Of a DNA stretch of 64,000 bases, positions 23,521 to 32,947 are shown in pieces. Made by a program: the position numbers and the translations under genes. The DNA is from Lewinellaceae bacterium (GTDB lineage Bacteria > Bacteroidota > Bacteroidia > Chitinophagales > Saprospiraceae), in assembly GCA_020636195.1 (NCBI GenBank), contig JACJYH010000001.1, forward strand, positions 248,001 through 312,000, read 5' to 3'. Each line of letters begins with the position of its first letter. Position 1 is the stretch's first letter. Under the pieces are notes generated by a model. It saw only the letters and a program-made list of their open reading frames with translations, searched no databases and was not told where the DNA came from.

Positions 23521-25704
23521 TTATATCTTAATGGTTACCGTTGCAGAATATGTCCTACCATCAGATGGCCAAATTCCGGGACCAGGATAAAATTGTGGTC
23601 GTTTTACAAAATAGTGCTCATTAAAAATATTATTGACATTGCATCTTAATTGAATGTGGCTTGATAGTTTGATATTGAAATTAAAATCAACAATTTGATA
23701 TGCAGGAACCAAACCTGTAGAACCGCTTGCATTGGGTTGGATTGAATTGAGTGCGTCGGCAAAACTTGATCCGGTATAGCTGTATAAAAGCGACGCACGA
23801 AAGCCCAAATATACATATGTACATCCATTTCTAGAAATCCAGTTTGGTACGCTTTCTACATAGTTTCCACTTACATCCTCATTGGTAGAGCCAGATTTGA
23901 TCGTTGCCTTGTCATATCTGGCATCCATATATGAAGTGGACGTAAAAATCGAAATTGAAGCCTTTTGGCTCAAACTAATGTCACTCTGAATAAAGCACTC
24001 TACTCCTTTTGTTCTAGAGTTTCCGATATTTGTTCTGTAAATTAGTAGATTACCTATGGAATCAGTCATAGCCAAAGTGCCAATTCGATGATCATATTGG
24101 ACATCAAACAAAGAAACATCCCAACGTATATTTTTCCAAGAACCACGATTTCCGATTTCGATAACATAACCCTTGGCGTCTTTTAGGTTTTTGTCCGTGA
24201 TTTCGTAAATGGATTGTGGCACTATGTCTTTTAAAATGACAGGTCTATACGCTTGAGACAAACCACCATAAAAGTGTATATTATCCGAAATATTATATTG
24301 ACTGCTCAATCCAAATAGTGGGAATTTATGCGTGATTTCATTATTCAACTGACCATCCGGATAATAAACTGTCGTCCCGCTCAATCTCGTTTTTCCTAAT
24401 TCCATTCTTCCTCCCGCATTGAATGACAATTTTGGCGTTATTGTCCAGTGATTTTCAAAAAATATTGCCAAATTATTTGTTTTGAAATGTAAATCTCTAC
24501 CCCAACCCGGTTTCATAAGACTTAGATCAAAATCGACACCAGTGGTGCCCAAACCCTGTTGTTGTCGATGCAAATCGTTATTCATATATTGAAGTCCGGA
24601 GGAGAAAAAACTTGTATTACCAAAAGACTTATATGATTTCAATAACCGCAACTCCGAAGTATAGCTATTAAAATGGTCAATATCCACTTGTCTAGGATTA
24701 TATTGAAATGTAGAGTGAACGATGGAGTCCGCAACAGTCGCCGGTTTGTCAAATTGAACACTATTTCTAGCACCTATGACAGCTGAAGTTGTTAATTGTA
24801 CCTTCATAGAATTACCCAATTTCATATCAAGGGAAATGGAAGGAATATGAATATTGGGTTGGTAATAATTGCGAGACCTTGTAGCCATCTGTGGATTAAG
24901 AAGAAACATGCTGTCAGTGAGAGGGCCGGGAAGTTGAGTAATGTAGTTGGAATGTGTCCAATCCAATTTCAGAACAGCATTTTTGATACCATCATAATAC
25001 AATGAAAAACCTTCAGCATCATAGGTTGAAGCACTGCTTTTTCTATATCCTGAAATTTTTTTTGAATTCGCCCAAGTGTAATACCTGAATTTGCCCAATT
25101 TACCTGATGCTCCAAGATAAGAGCTGATCAAACCATATGATCCCACTGAGTTAATGCTTTCCAATGCGAATTTTTTTGTGCTGTCAGGTTCTTTGCTGAC
25201 ATAATTGATCATTCCACCAAATTGCGCACCATATTGCAGAGAACCAATTCCACGCACCAATTCGATTTTCTCCACAGCTTCCATAGGAATGTTGTAGTGA
25301 CTGGCTGGATATCCATACATATCAGAATTGGTAGATATTCCATCTTTGCGAATATTCAACTCCCAACTTCTATGCGGATCCAATCCTCGGGTTGAAATAT
25401 TGACTTGATTGCCAGTCCCATCCATATCATAGACAAAGACACCGGGAATTTTAGCAAAAATCTGTCGCCCATACTTTTCTGCAAACGCCGAATTTTTTTT
25501 TGAAATATTGATCACTTCACTTTTTTTCCCATCAAAAATATAGGTTCCTTGAATGGATGTTAATCTTTGTATGTCGTTTATGTATCGAGAAGCCAAAATT
25601 GTAATAGGACTTATGTCGCGCTCAATTATTGTGTCAACTACATTTTGTGAAAAGAGAAAATTCGCCCCGAAGAGGAGGATGATTGTGAAGAAAAACTGTT
25701 TCAT
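23521..25704 (-). CDS. TonB-dependent outer-membrane receptor (FecA-like)
   Basis: 727 residues. Signal peptide MKQFFFTIILLFGANFLFS-Q. Plug domain about 30-160: IDGKK-like start, IFAKIPGVFVYDMDGTGN, NISTRGLDPHRSWELNIRKDG, AVEKIELVRGIGSLQYGAQFGGMINYVSK. The rest is a 22-strand barrel ending HYFVKRPQFYPGPGIWPSDGRTYSATVTIKI, with the terminal aromatic/hydrophobic strand needed for barrel assembly. The STRGLDPxRSWELNIRxDG stretch resembles FecA-type siderophore or ferric citrate receptors. No CarboxypepD-like SusC extension. No FecR or sigma gene adjacent. Substrate inferred as an iron chelate, not proved. Confidence 0.9.
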   Translation of the reverse strand: MKQFFFTIILLFGANFLFSQNVVDTIIERDISPITILASRYINDIQRLTSIQGTYIFDGKKSEVINISKKNSAFAEKYGRQIFAKIPGVFVYDMDGTGNQVNISTRGLDPHRSWELNIRKDGISTNSDMYGYPASHYNIPMEAVEKIELVRGIGSLQYGAQFGGMINYVSKEPDSTKKFALESINSVGSYGLISSYLGASGKLGKFRYYTWANSKKISGYRKSSASTYDAEGFSLYYDGIKNAVLKLDWTHSNYITQLPGPLTDSMFLLNPQMATRSRNYYQPNIHIPSISLDMKLGNSMKVQLTTSAVIGARNSVQFDKPATVADSIVHSTFQYNPRQVDIDHFNSYTSELRLLKSYKSFGNTSFFSSGLQYMNNDLHRQQQGLGTTGVDFDLSLMKPGWGRDLHFKTNNLAIFFENHWTITPKLSFNAGGRMELGKTRLSGTTVYYPDGQLNNEITHKFPLFGLSSQYNISDNIHFYGGLSQAYRPVILKDIVPQSIYEITDKNLKDAKGYVIEIGNRGSWKNIRWDVSLFDVQYDHRIGTLAMTDSIGNLLIYRTNIGNSRTKGVECFIQSDISLSQKASISIFTSTSYMDARYDKATIKSGSTNEDVSGNYVESVPNWISRNGCTYVYLGFRASLLYSYTGSSFADALNSIQPNASGSTGLVPAYQIVDFNFNIKLSSHIQLRCNVNNIFNEHYFVKRPQFYPGPGIWPSDGRTYSATVTIKI

Positions 25705-25839
25705 TTATCCCTATTTTGTTAGGAAGATTTGTGATATTGCGCAAAAATCTACTTCAAAGAAAACATTACATATTTTGCGCTATTTTGACCAGATACTGTG
25801 TGTACAATTTCATGGTCCAATTTCAATATTTTTGGACTG

Positions 25840-25847
25840 CAAAGGTA
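25840..25847 (-). promoter_or_regulatory. -7 promoter box for the TonB receptor gene
   Basis: TACCTTTG on the minus strand, implying a leader of about 130 bases. Near the start of the leader, GTCCAA and TTGGAC can form a 6-bp hairpin. No known riboswitch motif (for example a B12 box) was recognised. Confidence 0.5.
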
Positions 25848-26163
25848 AGGTTTTTATAGAAATTCTCAGGTTTGTGACAGATCTATTCATCGTTTTGAGA
25901 AGATTTATTTTTACTCTAGCACATCTAATGTTCTACATATTAGAAAGCTAAATTTGCAAATATAATTCCGTAAAAACAATATTTAATATGTATATATTTT
26001 GCATTAAATGCATATAATGTCATGATTTTTATTCAATTAAAAAAGTCAGTGAACCATTCATGCACATTAAATCTTCTCAATTTATTGTGTACTTTTACAA
26101 TATTGTGACATTTTACAATAGAAAAAATTCCTTGCTGATGGTTGCAAAAACCAAAAAAAGTAA
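25848..26163. other. Gene-free AT-rich stretch upstream of the MITE-like element
   Basis: About 315 bases between the receptor promoter and the inverted-repeat element. Very AT-rich, with short spurious frames only. I see no gene, RNA or strong hairpin. Confidence 0.5.
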
Positions 26164-26323
26164 GAGTATGTTTAAATTTTGTTTTTGGATAATAAAATGG
26201 AAATATATTGAGCGAAAAAAGGCAAATTTTGCAGTCGAATGTGGGAAATTCGACGAAAAATTTAACGAATATGTAGCCAAAATACAACATTTTCTTGCTA
26301 AAGGATAAATTTTAAACATACTC
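26164..26323. repeat. MITE-like inverted-repeat element, copy 1
   Basis: 160 bp beginning GAGTATGTTTAAA and ending with its complement (TTTAAACATACTC), about 13 bp of terminal inverted repeat. It is flanked by TAA on both sides (26161-26163 and 26324-26326), consistent with a 3-base target duplication. An inner hairpin GTCGAAT (26234-26240) / ATTCGAC (26248-26254) lies in the middle. About 93% identical by eye to 55286-55446 (11 substitutions, 1 indel). It has no reading frame shared between the copies, so it is non-coding and probably non-autonomous. The TAA duplication and GAG ends would fit mobilisation by an IS5-family (IS1031-type) transposase; that is inference. Confidence 0.85.
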
Positions 26324-26413
26324 TAAGGATTAAATCAAAATACCCTTTACATTTGTCATCTCAATATTCGAGTACTTTGTGCAAATGTAAATTTGACATC
26401 AAATATTTTTTAT

Positions 26414-27496
26414 ATGTCTTGGATCGCAGATCATCATAAACCACTACTCATTTCCGGGCCTTGTAGTGCTGAAACGGAAGATCAAGTGATCGAAACTGCC
26501 GTGAGGCTTCAGAAGACAGGTCAAATTCATGTCTTCAGAGCCGGTATTTGGAAACCTCGAACTCGACCTGGAGCATTCGAAGGAGTAGGAAAAATTGGAT
26601 TACAGTGGCTTCAGAAAGTTAAAGAAATCACTGGTTTGCCTGTCATGGTAGAAGTGGCAAATAGTGATCATGTAGAAGCGTGTCTCAATGCTGGAATTGA
26701 TATACTTTGGATAGGCGCTCGGACTACTGTCAATCCATTTGCGGTACAAGAAGTGGCTGATACTTTAAAAGGTGTGGATATTCCAGTATTCTTAAAGAAT
26801 CCCGTTTCACCCGATTTAGAACTTTGGATAGGTGGAATGGAACGATTACTCAATGCCGGTTTACAAAAAGTCGGAGCCATACATAGAGGCTTCTATTTCA
26901 GTGGTGAGAAAGTGTATCGCAATAGGCCACAGTGGCAGATCGCTATTGATTTTAAAACTGCAATGCCAAACATTCCTATGATCAATGATCCAAGCCACAT
27001 CTGTGGTAGAAGGGATATGCTTGGAAAAATTGCTCAGCAAGCTATTGATTTGGATTTTAATGGGTTAATGATTGAGAGCCATATACAGCCGGACGATGCA
27101 TGGAGTGACGCCAAACAGCAGGTGACGCCCGAGGTGTATGCAAATATCATCCACCAATTGATCATCAGACAACCCGAACATCAAGTCTCAAATGAAGCAA
27201 TTGAGTACCTTGAACGCCTTAGAAAGAAAATCGACCTTATTGATGATGAGATTATCAATATTCTCACTTCGCGAATGGAAATAGTCAGAGAAATAGGCCA
27301 CTACAAAAAAGACCATAATATTGTGATTTTGCAGTCACAACGTTGGAAGGAAATACTAGAAAAATTTATAAAGAGAGGTCATGATGCCCAACTAAGCGAA
27401 GAGTTTATCTCAAAAATAATCAAATCCATCCACGATGAAAGCATCGAACAGCAAGAAAAAATAATGTCTAAACGGCAATCTGATCAGGATATTTAG
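26414..27496 (+). CDS. Bifunctional DAHP synthase / chorismate mutase
   Basis: 360 residues from ATG 26414 (MSWIADHHKPLLISGPCSAE). Residues about 1-250 are a DAHP synthase of the KDO8P-like type: GPCSAETE, FRAGIWKPRTRPGAFEGVG, WIGARTTVNPF, PVFLKNPVSPD, NDPSHICGRRD. These condense PEP with erythrose-4-phosphate, the first step of aromatic amino acid synthesis. Residues about 262-345 are an AroQ-type chorismate mutase (LRKKIDLIDDEIINILTSRM, IGHYKKDHNI, RGHDAQLSEEF). Family knowledge: the fused mutase often gives feedback control by prephenate or chorismate. An upstream TTG at 26393 is not needed. It stands apart from other aro genes here. Confidence 0.94.
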   Translation: MSWIADHHKPLLISGPCSAETEDQVIETAVRLQKTGQIHVFRAGIWKPRTRPGAFEGVGKIGLQWLQKVKEITGLPVMVEVANSDHVEACLNAGIDILWIGARTTVNPFAVQEVADTLKGVDIPVFLKNPVSPDLELWIGGMERLLNAGLQKVGAIHRGFYFSGEKVYRNRPQWQIAIDFKTAMPNIPMINDPSHICGRRDMLGKIAQQAIDLDFNGLMIESHIQPDDAWSDAKQQVTPEVYANIIHQLIIRQPEHQVSNEAIEYLERLRKKIDLIDDEIINILTSRMEIVREIGHYKKDHNIVILQSQRWKEILEKFIKRGHDAQLSEEFISKIIKSIHDESIEQQEKIMSKRQSDQDI

Positions 27497-27515
27497 AGAT
27501 TTATACATCTATTGT

Positions 27516-27523
27516 TATATTTG
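27516..27523 (+). promoter_or_regulatory. -7 promoter box for the S46 peptidase gene
   Basis: TATATTTG fits TAnnTTTG exactly, 24 bases before the ATG at 27547. A degenerate TTTAG lies about 19 bases upstream. Confidence 0.6.
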
Positions 27524-27546
27524 CCACCAACATAATAGTGAACGTA

Positions 27547-29724
27547 ATGAAACGATTCTTGATTTTACTTTTAGTTTTTTCATCAGCAACAGCCTTTGCC
27601 GGTGAAGGGATGTGGTTACCTCAGCTTTTAAAACTCTTGAATGAGTCAGAGATGAAAAGCATGGGGATGAAGATGTCCGCTGATGATATTTATAGTATCA
27701 ATAAAGGTTCTCTCAAGGACGCTGTGGTACATTTTGGTGGATTTTGCACATCGGAAGTAATTTCGCCTCAGGGTTTATTACTCACCAATCATCACTGTGG
27801 ATATGGTGAAATTCAGTCACATTCTTCCGTGGAACACAATTATATCAAAAATGGATTTTGGGCGAAAAACCTAAGCGAAGAATTGTCAAATCCAGGCTTG
27901 ACTGCCACATTTATAGATTATATTGAAGATGTGACTTCACTTGTTTTAGCTGGTGTTGATGCAGAAAAAAACCTTGAAGATCGTCAAAAAATAGTTGATA
28001 AAAACCTATCTATGGTGAAGAAAAATTACAAGCTTGAATCCTATCAAGACGTGATTATTCGCCCGTTTTTTGATGGAAATCAATATTTTGCATTTGTGAC
28101 GACCACATTCCGAGACGTCCGATTGGTAGGTGCTCCACCGGAATCAATAGGAAAGTTTGGATCTGATACCGATAACTGGGTATGGCCACGTCACACCGGA
28201 GATTTTTCTCTTTTCAGAATCTATGCCGATAAAAACAACAAACCCGCTGATTATTCCCCTGATAATGTACCATACACTCCAAAACATTATCTACCTATTT
28301 CTTTGGATGGAGTGGAAGAAGGGGATTTTACTTTGGTATTTGGGTTTCCCGGACGCACAAATGAGTATCTGCCTTCCTATGCGGTAGATCAAATAGTTAC
28401 TTCTCTCAACCCAGCTAAAATTGAGATCAGAGAAAAATCGTTGAAAATCATGGATACTTACATGAGAAAAGACGAAAAAATAAAAATAAAATATGCAGCA
28501 AAATATGCCAGTATTGCTAACTATTGGAAGAAATGGATTGGAGAATCCACAGGACTTCAAAAAACAAACGCTGTGCAAAAGAAACAGCTTTTTGAAGAGG
28601 AATTCACTAAAAGACTGAAAAAAGATAGCCCATACAAAGATATTCTTCCTTCAATGGAAAAATTGTACAATGACATCAATAAATATGCATTAGCGAGGGA
28701 TGTGTACAGCGAAATCGTGATGAGAAACGTCGATTTAACCGGATTCATGTTTTCTTTTAAAAGATTACTAGATGCGTACCAAAATAATGGAGATTCAGGC
28801 TATCAAGAATATTTATCTCGATTGAAAGGATCTATACCTGACTTTTACAAGGATTTAGATGTAAAAATAGATCAAGAAAAACTATCGGCCCTATTGGATA
28901 TTTATGTAAAAACAGTCGATCCAGATTTTGTACCTGATTTTTTACAAAGAGAAAATCTTGGCATGGCGTCTGATGAACCATATGATGAAATGGTCAAAAA
29001 TCTCTATATAGGTAGTAGTTTTTCTGATGAGAATGCTACAATGAAGTTATTGTCTCTGTCTCCATCTGAGGCAGTTTCAGCTGTTAAAAGTGACCCACTC
29101 TATGCTTTTATAATAGGTTGGAATGATATTTTTGTCCAAAAGATTTCCAATCCATACAATGATATCAAGAGAAAACTCGATGAACTTCAATCAAATTATA
29201 CTAATGCACAGATGGAAGTTTTTAAGGAAAAGAGATTTTACCCGGATGCCAATAGTACTATGCGTGTCACCTACGGTCAGGTAGAGGGTTACCAACCCAG
29301 AGACGCTGTGGAATATGAACCAAACACCTACTTAGATGGCGTCATGGAAAAATATATTCCGAATGATTACGAATTTGATGTCTCAGAAAGGATGAAAACA
29401 TTGTATCAAAACAAGGATTTTGGTCCATATGCAGACAAAAATGGCAAACTTCCTATATGCTTTCTTGGGTCAAATCATACTACCGGAGGAAATTCAGGAA
29501 GCCCGGCAATAGATGCATATGGTAATCTCATTGGTTTAAATTTCGATAGAGTGTGGGAAGGTACCATGAGTGATATCAACTACGATCGATCCATTTGTCG
29601 AAATATCATGGTGGACGCTAGGTATATCTTATGGGTTATAGACAAATATGCAGGTGCGGGAAACTTGGTCAAAGAGATGAAATTGGTGCACCCCAAAAAA
29701 AATAAATATCCATCATGTAAATAA
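27547..29724 (+). CDS. S46-family dipeptidyl-peptidase, DPP11-like
   Basis: 725 residues. Signal peptide MKRFLILLLVFSSATAFA. Chymotrypsin-type triad regions: LLLTNHHCGYG (His, about 82-83), SDTDNWVWPRHTGDFSLFRIYAD (Asp) and TGGNSGSPAIDA (S650). The S1-specificity residue is R668 in NFDRVWEG, 18 residues after the Ser, the same spacing as Ser655/Arg673 in Porphyromonas DPP11. Arg there gives preference for Asp/Glu at P1; DPP7 has Gly. It therefore likely removes acidic dipeptides from peptides in the periplasm. The start is ATG 27547; the GTG at 27538 is less likely. Confidence 0.94.
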   Translation: MKRFLILLLVFSSATAFAGEGMWLPQLLKLLNESEMKSMGMKMSADDIYSINKGSLKDAVVHFGGFCTSEVISPQGLLLTNHHCGYGEIQSHSSVEHNYIKNGFWAKNLSEELSNPGLTATFIDYIEDVTSLVLAGVDAEKNLEDRQKIVDKNLSMVKKNYKLESYQDVIIRPFFDGNQYFAFVTTTFRDVRLVGAPPESIGKFGSDTDNWVWPRHTGDFSLFRIYADKNNKPADYSPDNVPYTPKHYLPISLDGVEEGDFTLVFGFPGRTNEYLPSYAVDQIVTSLNPAKIEIREKSLKIMDTYMRKDEKIKIKYAAKYASIANYWKKWIGESTGLQKTNAVQKKQLFEEEFTKRLKKDSPYKDILPSMEKLYNDINKYALARDVYSEIVMRNVDLTGFMFSFKRLLDAYQNNGDSGYQEYLSRLKGSIPDFYKDLDVKIDQEKLSALLDIYVKTVDPDFVPDFLQRENLGMASDEPYDEMVKNLYIGSSFSDENATMKLLSLSPSEAVSAVKSDPLYAFIIGWNDIFVQKISNPYNDIKRKLDELQSNYTNAQMEVFKEKRFYPDANSTMRVTYGQVEGYQPRDAVEYEPNTYLDGVMEKYIPNDYEFDVSERMKTLYQNKDFGPYADKNGKLPICFLGSNHTTGGNSGSPAIDAYGNLIGLNFDRVWEGTMSDINYDRSICRNIMVDARYILWVIDKYAGAGNLVKEMKLVHPKKNKYPSCK

Positions 29725-29731
29725 ACACATC

Positions 29732-30709
29732 GTGCCAAAAATTTTAATCATCCGATTTTCATCCATTGGCGATATAGTATTGACAACGCCTGTCATCCGT
29801 ACAGTAAAAAATCAATTAAATGCTGAAGTGCACTTTTTAGTAAAACCTGCTTTTCATGCCATCTTATCCCACAATCCGTATATCGATCACTTGATATCTT
29901 ACACAAAAGAAAATACTTCCATCATTGACCAACTCAAAGCAGAAAATTATGATTGTGTCATTGACTTACAAAAAAATGTCAAATCATACACCCTAACGCA
30001 AAGATTGGGTATCAAAACCTATACATTTGATAAACTCAATGTTAAAAAATGGATATTCGTCAATACAAAACTGAACTTACTACCTGACAAACACATCGTT
30101 CACAGATATTTTGAAGGGATAGAACCTTTAGGTGTAAAAGATGATGGATTAGGCTTAGACTTTTTCTGGGATATTGCAGAAGAAGATAAAGCTTTATCAA
30201 TGATGGAAGGGATTATAAAATATCAAATTTTGATTCTCGGAGCTAACTACTATACGAAGAGAATTCCAGAAGAAATTTGCCGTAAAATTATCGAAAAATC
30301 TGAATGGACGACGGTATTAATAGGCGGTAAAGATGTGGAACAAGTGGCAAATAAACTTTCCGATGAATATCCTGATGCAACCTTAAATTTTGTAGGAAAG
30401 GTCAATATCAATGTCAGCGCCGCTTTAATCAAGCATGCAAAGCGTATCATTACCGGCGATACAGGCATGATGCATATTGCTGCGGCGTTGCAAAAGGACA
30501 TGTTTGTTTTATGGGGAAATACCGTGCCCGATTTTGGAATGTACCCATATTATGGAGAAAAATCAGAAAAATCAGCTACCTACATGGAAGTGTTAGGTTT
30601 AGGGTGTCGCCCTTGCTCAAAACTAGGCTACAATACATGCCCTAAGTCACATTTTAAGTGTATGATGGATCAAGACATGAGTCCATTGACCAAAAAGAAA
30701 GAACATTAG
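29732..30709 (+). CDS. Glycosyltransferase family 9 (ADP-heptose:LPS heptosyltransferase-like)
   Basis: 325 residues, GTG start at 29732. N-terminal Rossmann half begins KILIIRFSSIGDIVLTTPVIR (typical GT9 opening) with DCVIDLQKNVKSYTL. The C-terminal half has ILGANYYTKRIPEE, VLIGGKDVEQ and the nucleotide-sugar signature ITGDTGMMHIAAAL; GCRPCSKLGYNTCPKSHFKCM gives a Cys-rich tail seen in this family. It transfers a heptose (or other ADP/GDP sugar) to the inner core of lipopolysaccharide at the inner membrane's cytoplasmic face. It follows the peptidase gene by 7 bases, probably co-transcribed, without functional link. Confidence 0.88.
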   Translation: MPKILIIRFSSIGDIVLTTPVIRTVKNQLNAEVHFLVKPAFHAILSHNPYIDHLISYTKENTSIIDQLKAENYDCVIDLQKNVKSYTLTQRLGIKTYTFDKLNVKKWIFVNTKLNLLPDKHIVHRYFEGIEPLGVKDDGLGLDFFWDIAEEDKALSMMEGIIKYQILILGANYYTKRIPEEICRKIIEKSEWTTVLIGGKDVEQVANKLSDEYPDATLNFVGKVNINVSAALIKHAKRIITGDTGMMHIAAALQKDMFVLWGNTVPDFGMYPYYGEKSEKSATYMEVLGLGCRPCSKLGYNTCPKSHFKCMMDQDMSPLTKKKEH

Positions 30710-30730
30710 ACTTGCGATAAAATAAAATGA

Positions 30731-30765
30731 AAAAGGGTTGCACAATAGAATCATACAACCCTTTT
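30731..30765. terminator. Bidirectional terminator
   Basis: AAAAGGGTTG (30731-30740) pairs with CAACCCTTTT (30756-30765). T-runs follow on both strands, so it serves the converging genes at 29732-30709 and 30782-32815. Confidence 0.88.
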
Positions 30766-30781
30766 TAAAATTTGAACTTGT

Positions 30782-32815
30782 TTATTTAATAGAAACAAAT
30801 TTCTTTGTGATCACTTCTTTTCCGGCTACAATTTTGGAATAATAAACACCCGGATTAAACTGTGTGACATCTATAGGAAATAGCAGATGACCCGACAAAT
30901 TACCATAATTTCTCTGTGTCACCACTGTTCCGGCAATGTCAGAAATTTCAATAGAAACAGGTACTGTCTCAACTAAATCCAACTCTATATTCAAAGTTTC
31001 TTGAGCAGGATTTGGATACATTTCTATGCCTTTCAATGTGATGTATTCTTTGCTAGACGATAAGAAACCATTTTGTAATGCCTTAGCTATCGAAGCAGAT
31101 GCGGCATTTTCGTAACCTCTATCTAAGCTAGACACAATAGGAATGATATTGAAACTATCTATGTTTTGACCACTAGGTATTTCATATTGGAAATTAAACA
31201 GAACTTTATCACCTGCTGTAAATGGACCTTCCATATAGTTATCCCCTTCCAAATCTTTATACAAAAGTACTCTAGCAACATGGTCATAAACCATTTGTGC
31301 TGCAGGAACCGGATTTGGAAGGCTTTCAAATCCTCCCATTGGGCCTAGTGCATTTCCTGCATATGCATTTACTTGGTTATAACCTGAAGTCGTACCTCGA
31401 ACACCATCTTCTGTCAATGCCAAAGAAATGTAAAAATCTCCGGAAATATTTTCGTTAAATAAAACCTCCGCAGAAACATCTAAAATTCTTGAAATTGAAT
31501 CAAATTTTGCGCCCGGAGTGATGGTCACAGGAGTAGGAATGGAAACTCTCTCTAGGAATGGAATTTCTACTGTAGATGGATCAAAAATTTTGGATCTATT
31601 GACTACAACTGAAGGAAAACCGGTAAAGCCTGGTGTACTGGTCACAAATTTATCATACTCAGCATTTACCATAGGGTCATTATTGTGTACAGCTATCGCA
31701 ATAAAATTATCCGGATATAAATGGCTCATTCGATCCATATATACGGCTCCTCTTGGGCAAAATTGACACCAAGTTCCAGTACCTTCTTCGACTAAAACTG
31801 CTCTACCTGGCGCTGCAGTGTATCCTTTAATATTTGCAACGACATAGTTATTGCACGATTCCAAATCTAGTGTAGTCCCGTTGATTTTAGCTAATTCTAC
31901 TTCAAAAAGATTATCTCCATCAGCTAAAGTAAACTCCTCAGAAATTGTTACTGCTTGAGTTTTTTTGGACGCAACAGATAAATTGGTTAAATGTATGTTT
32001 TTGACATTGCCATTATGTGCTATGTTCAAATCTAAGTCAGTGATTACCTTAGTGCCGTGATTTGAAACATTTACATTTAAATAGTTTTTCTCCCCTGCCA
32101 ATTTTGGATGAGGCCATGATAGAGCACTCACACCTGCTTCATATTGGAACAATGTTGCACTTGTGGAATAATTATAACTCACATCATCTACGTAAAATTC
32201 AGCTAATTCATTGGAAGGGTAAATGTCGATGGAAGCCATCGCATTTGTTGTATTCAAGAAAGTTCCCATACAATTATTATCCAATAACACTTTCCATAAA
32301 TTTGACGTTAAGTTGACATCCAATTGAAATTCAAACCAAGTGTCAGCTGGAAACGTTGATAGCACCACAATCGAAGAACCATCATCAACTGTCATTAAGC
32401 CAGAATTTCTAAAATTCACGTTTAAAGACCACACTGAACCAACGGTTGTATTTCCTTGAACATTGAAGTACCCTGTTTTTCCGGATGGAATGAAAAAGTT
32501 TAGCTTCAAAGTAAATTGTCCAGTAGTATATTTTTTGCCAAATGGCAATACGACATCCTGAGGTCCTCCAGTGGATGCAGTGCTGGTAAATTTTATTGAT
32601 TTGGTACCACTAAGGGCTTTTTCGTCAGTAATTTTTACATCTTCGTCTGTTCCGGGCATTTTACTCCAAGTAGTCCATTTTGTAGATGACTCTCCCAAAT
32701 ATGCTCCTGCAGAATAGGATTCAAAATCGTCTGAAAATGTTTGGCTGTACAAATTTGTTCCAAAAAACAAAACGGAAACAAATAGTACAAAATTTCTAGT
32801 AAAAATTGATCTCAT
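30782..32815 (-). CDS. T9SS cargo with LamG-like and Omp28/thioredoxin-like domains
   Basis: 677 residues. Signal peptide MRSIFTRNFVLFVSVLFFGTNLYS-Q. Residues about 27-215 look like a concanavalin/LamG-type beta sandwich (FSDDFESYSAGAYLG, WFEFQLDVNL, FYVDDVSY). Then a CARDB/Ig-like stretch (WPHPKLAGEKNYLNVNVSNHG). Residues about 335-585 match Omp28-related proteins, with a thioredoxin-like CxxC in EEGTGTWCQFCPRGAVYM. The last 75 residues are a type A T9SS sorting domain (MYPNPAQETLNIEL, FNPGVYYSKIVAG, KKFVSIK). Expected on the cell surface or secreted. A redox role for the CQFC pair is possible but unproved. Confidence 0.85.
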   Translation of the reverse strand: MRSIFTRNFVLFVSVLFFGTNLYSQTFSDDFESYSAGAYLGESSTKWTTWSKMPGTDEDVKITDEKALSGTKSIKFTSTASTGGPQDVVLPFGKKYTTGQFTLKLNFFIPSGKTGYFNVQGNTTVGSVWSLNVNFRNSGLMTVDDGSSIVVLSTFPADTWFEFQLDVNLTSNLWKVLLDNNCMGTFLNTTNAMASIDIYPSNELAEFYVDDVSYNYSTSATLFQYEAGVSALSWPHPKLAGEKNYLNVNVSNHGTKVITDLDLNIAHNGNVKNIHLTNLSVASKKTQAVTISEEFTLADGDNLFEVELAKINGTTLDLESCNNYVVANIKGYTAAPGRAVLVEEGTGTWCQFCPRGAVYMDRMSHLYPDNFIAIAVHNNDPMVNAEYDKFVTSTPGFTGFPSVVVNRSKIFDPSTVEIPFLERVSIPTPVTITPGAKFDSISRILDVSAEVLFNENISGDFYISLALTEDGVRGTTSGYNQVNAYAGNALGPMGGFESLPNPVPAAQMVYDHVARVLLYKDLEGDNYMEGPFTAGDKVLFNFQYEIPSGQNIDSFNIIPIVSSLDRGYENAASASIAKALQNGFLSSSKEYITLKGIEMYPNPAQETLNIELDLVETVPVSIEISDIAGTVVTQRNYGNLSGHLLFPIDVTQFNPGVYYSKIVAGKEVITKKFVSIK

Positions 32816-32947
32816 ACATTAAATTTTGTTAGGTGATTAATAAAAAGCCAAAGATATATAATCCTAATCAAAATAATATTCCTTCATTGAAATTTCCTTG
32901 TACCTTTATCCCTAATTAATGATCAATGATCGTCAACAAGACAATTT

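Noticed and set aside
25705..25847. Possible cobalamin or other riboswitch in the TonB receptor leader
   Set aside because: No B12 box or other known aptamer motif seen; only a 6-bp hairpin. The FecA-like plug points to an iron chelate instead.
26033..26319. Short frames on both strands across the first MITE-like element
   Set aside because: The frame is broken in the second copy by a one-base indel, so the element is non-coding.
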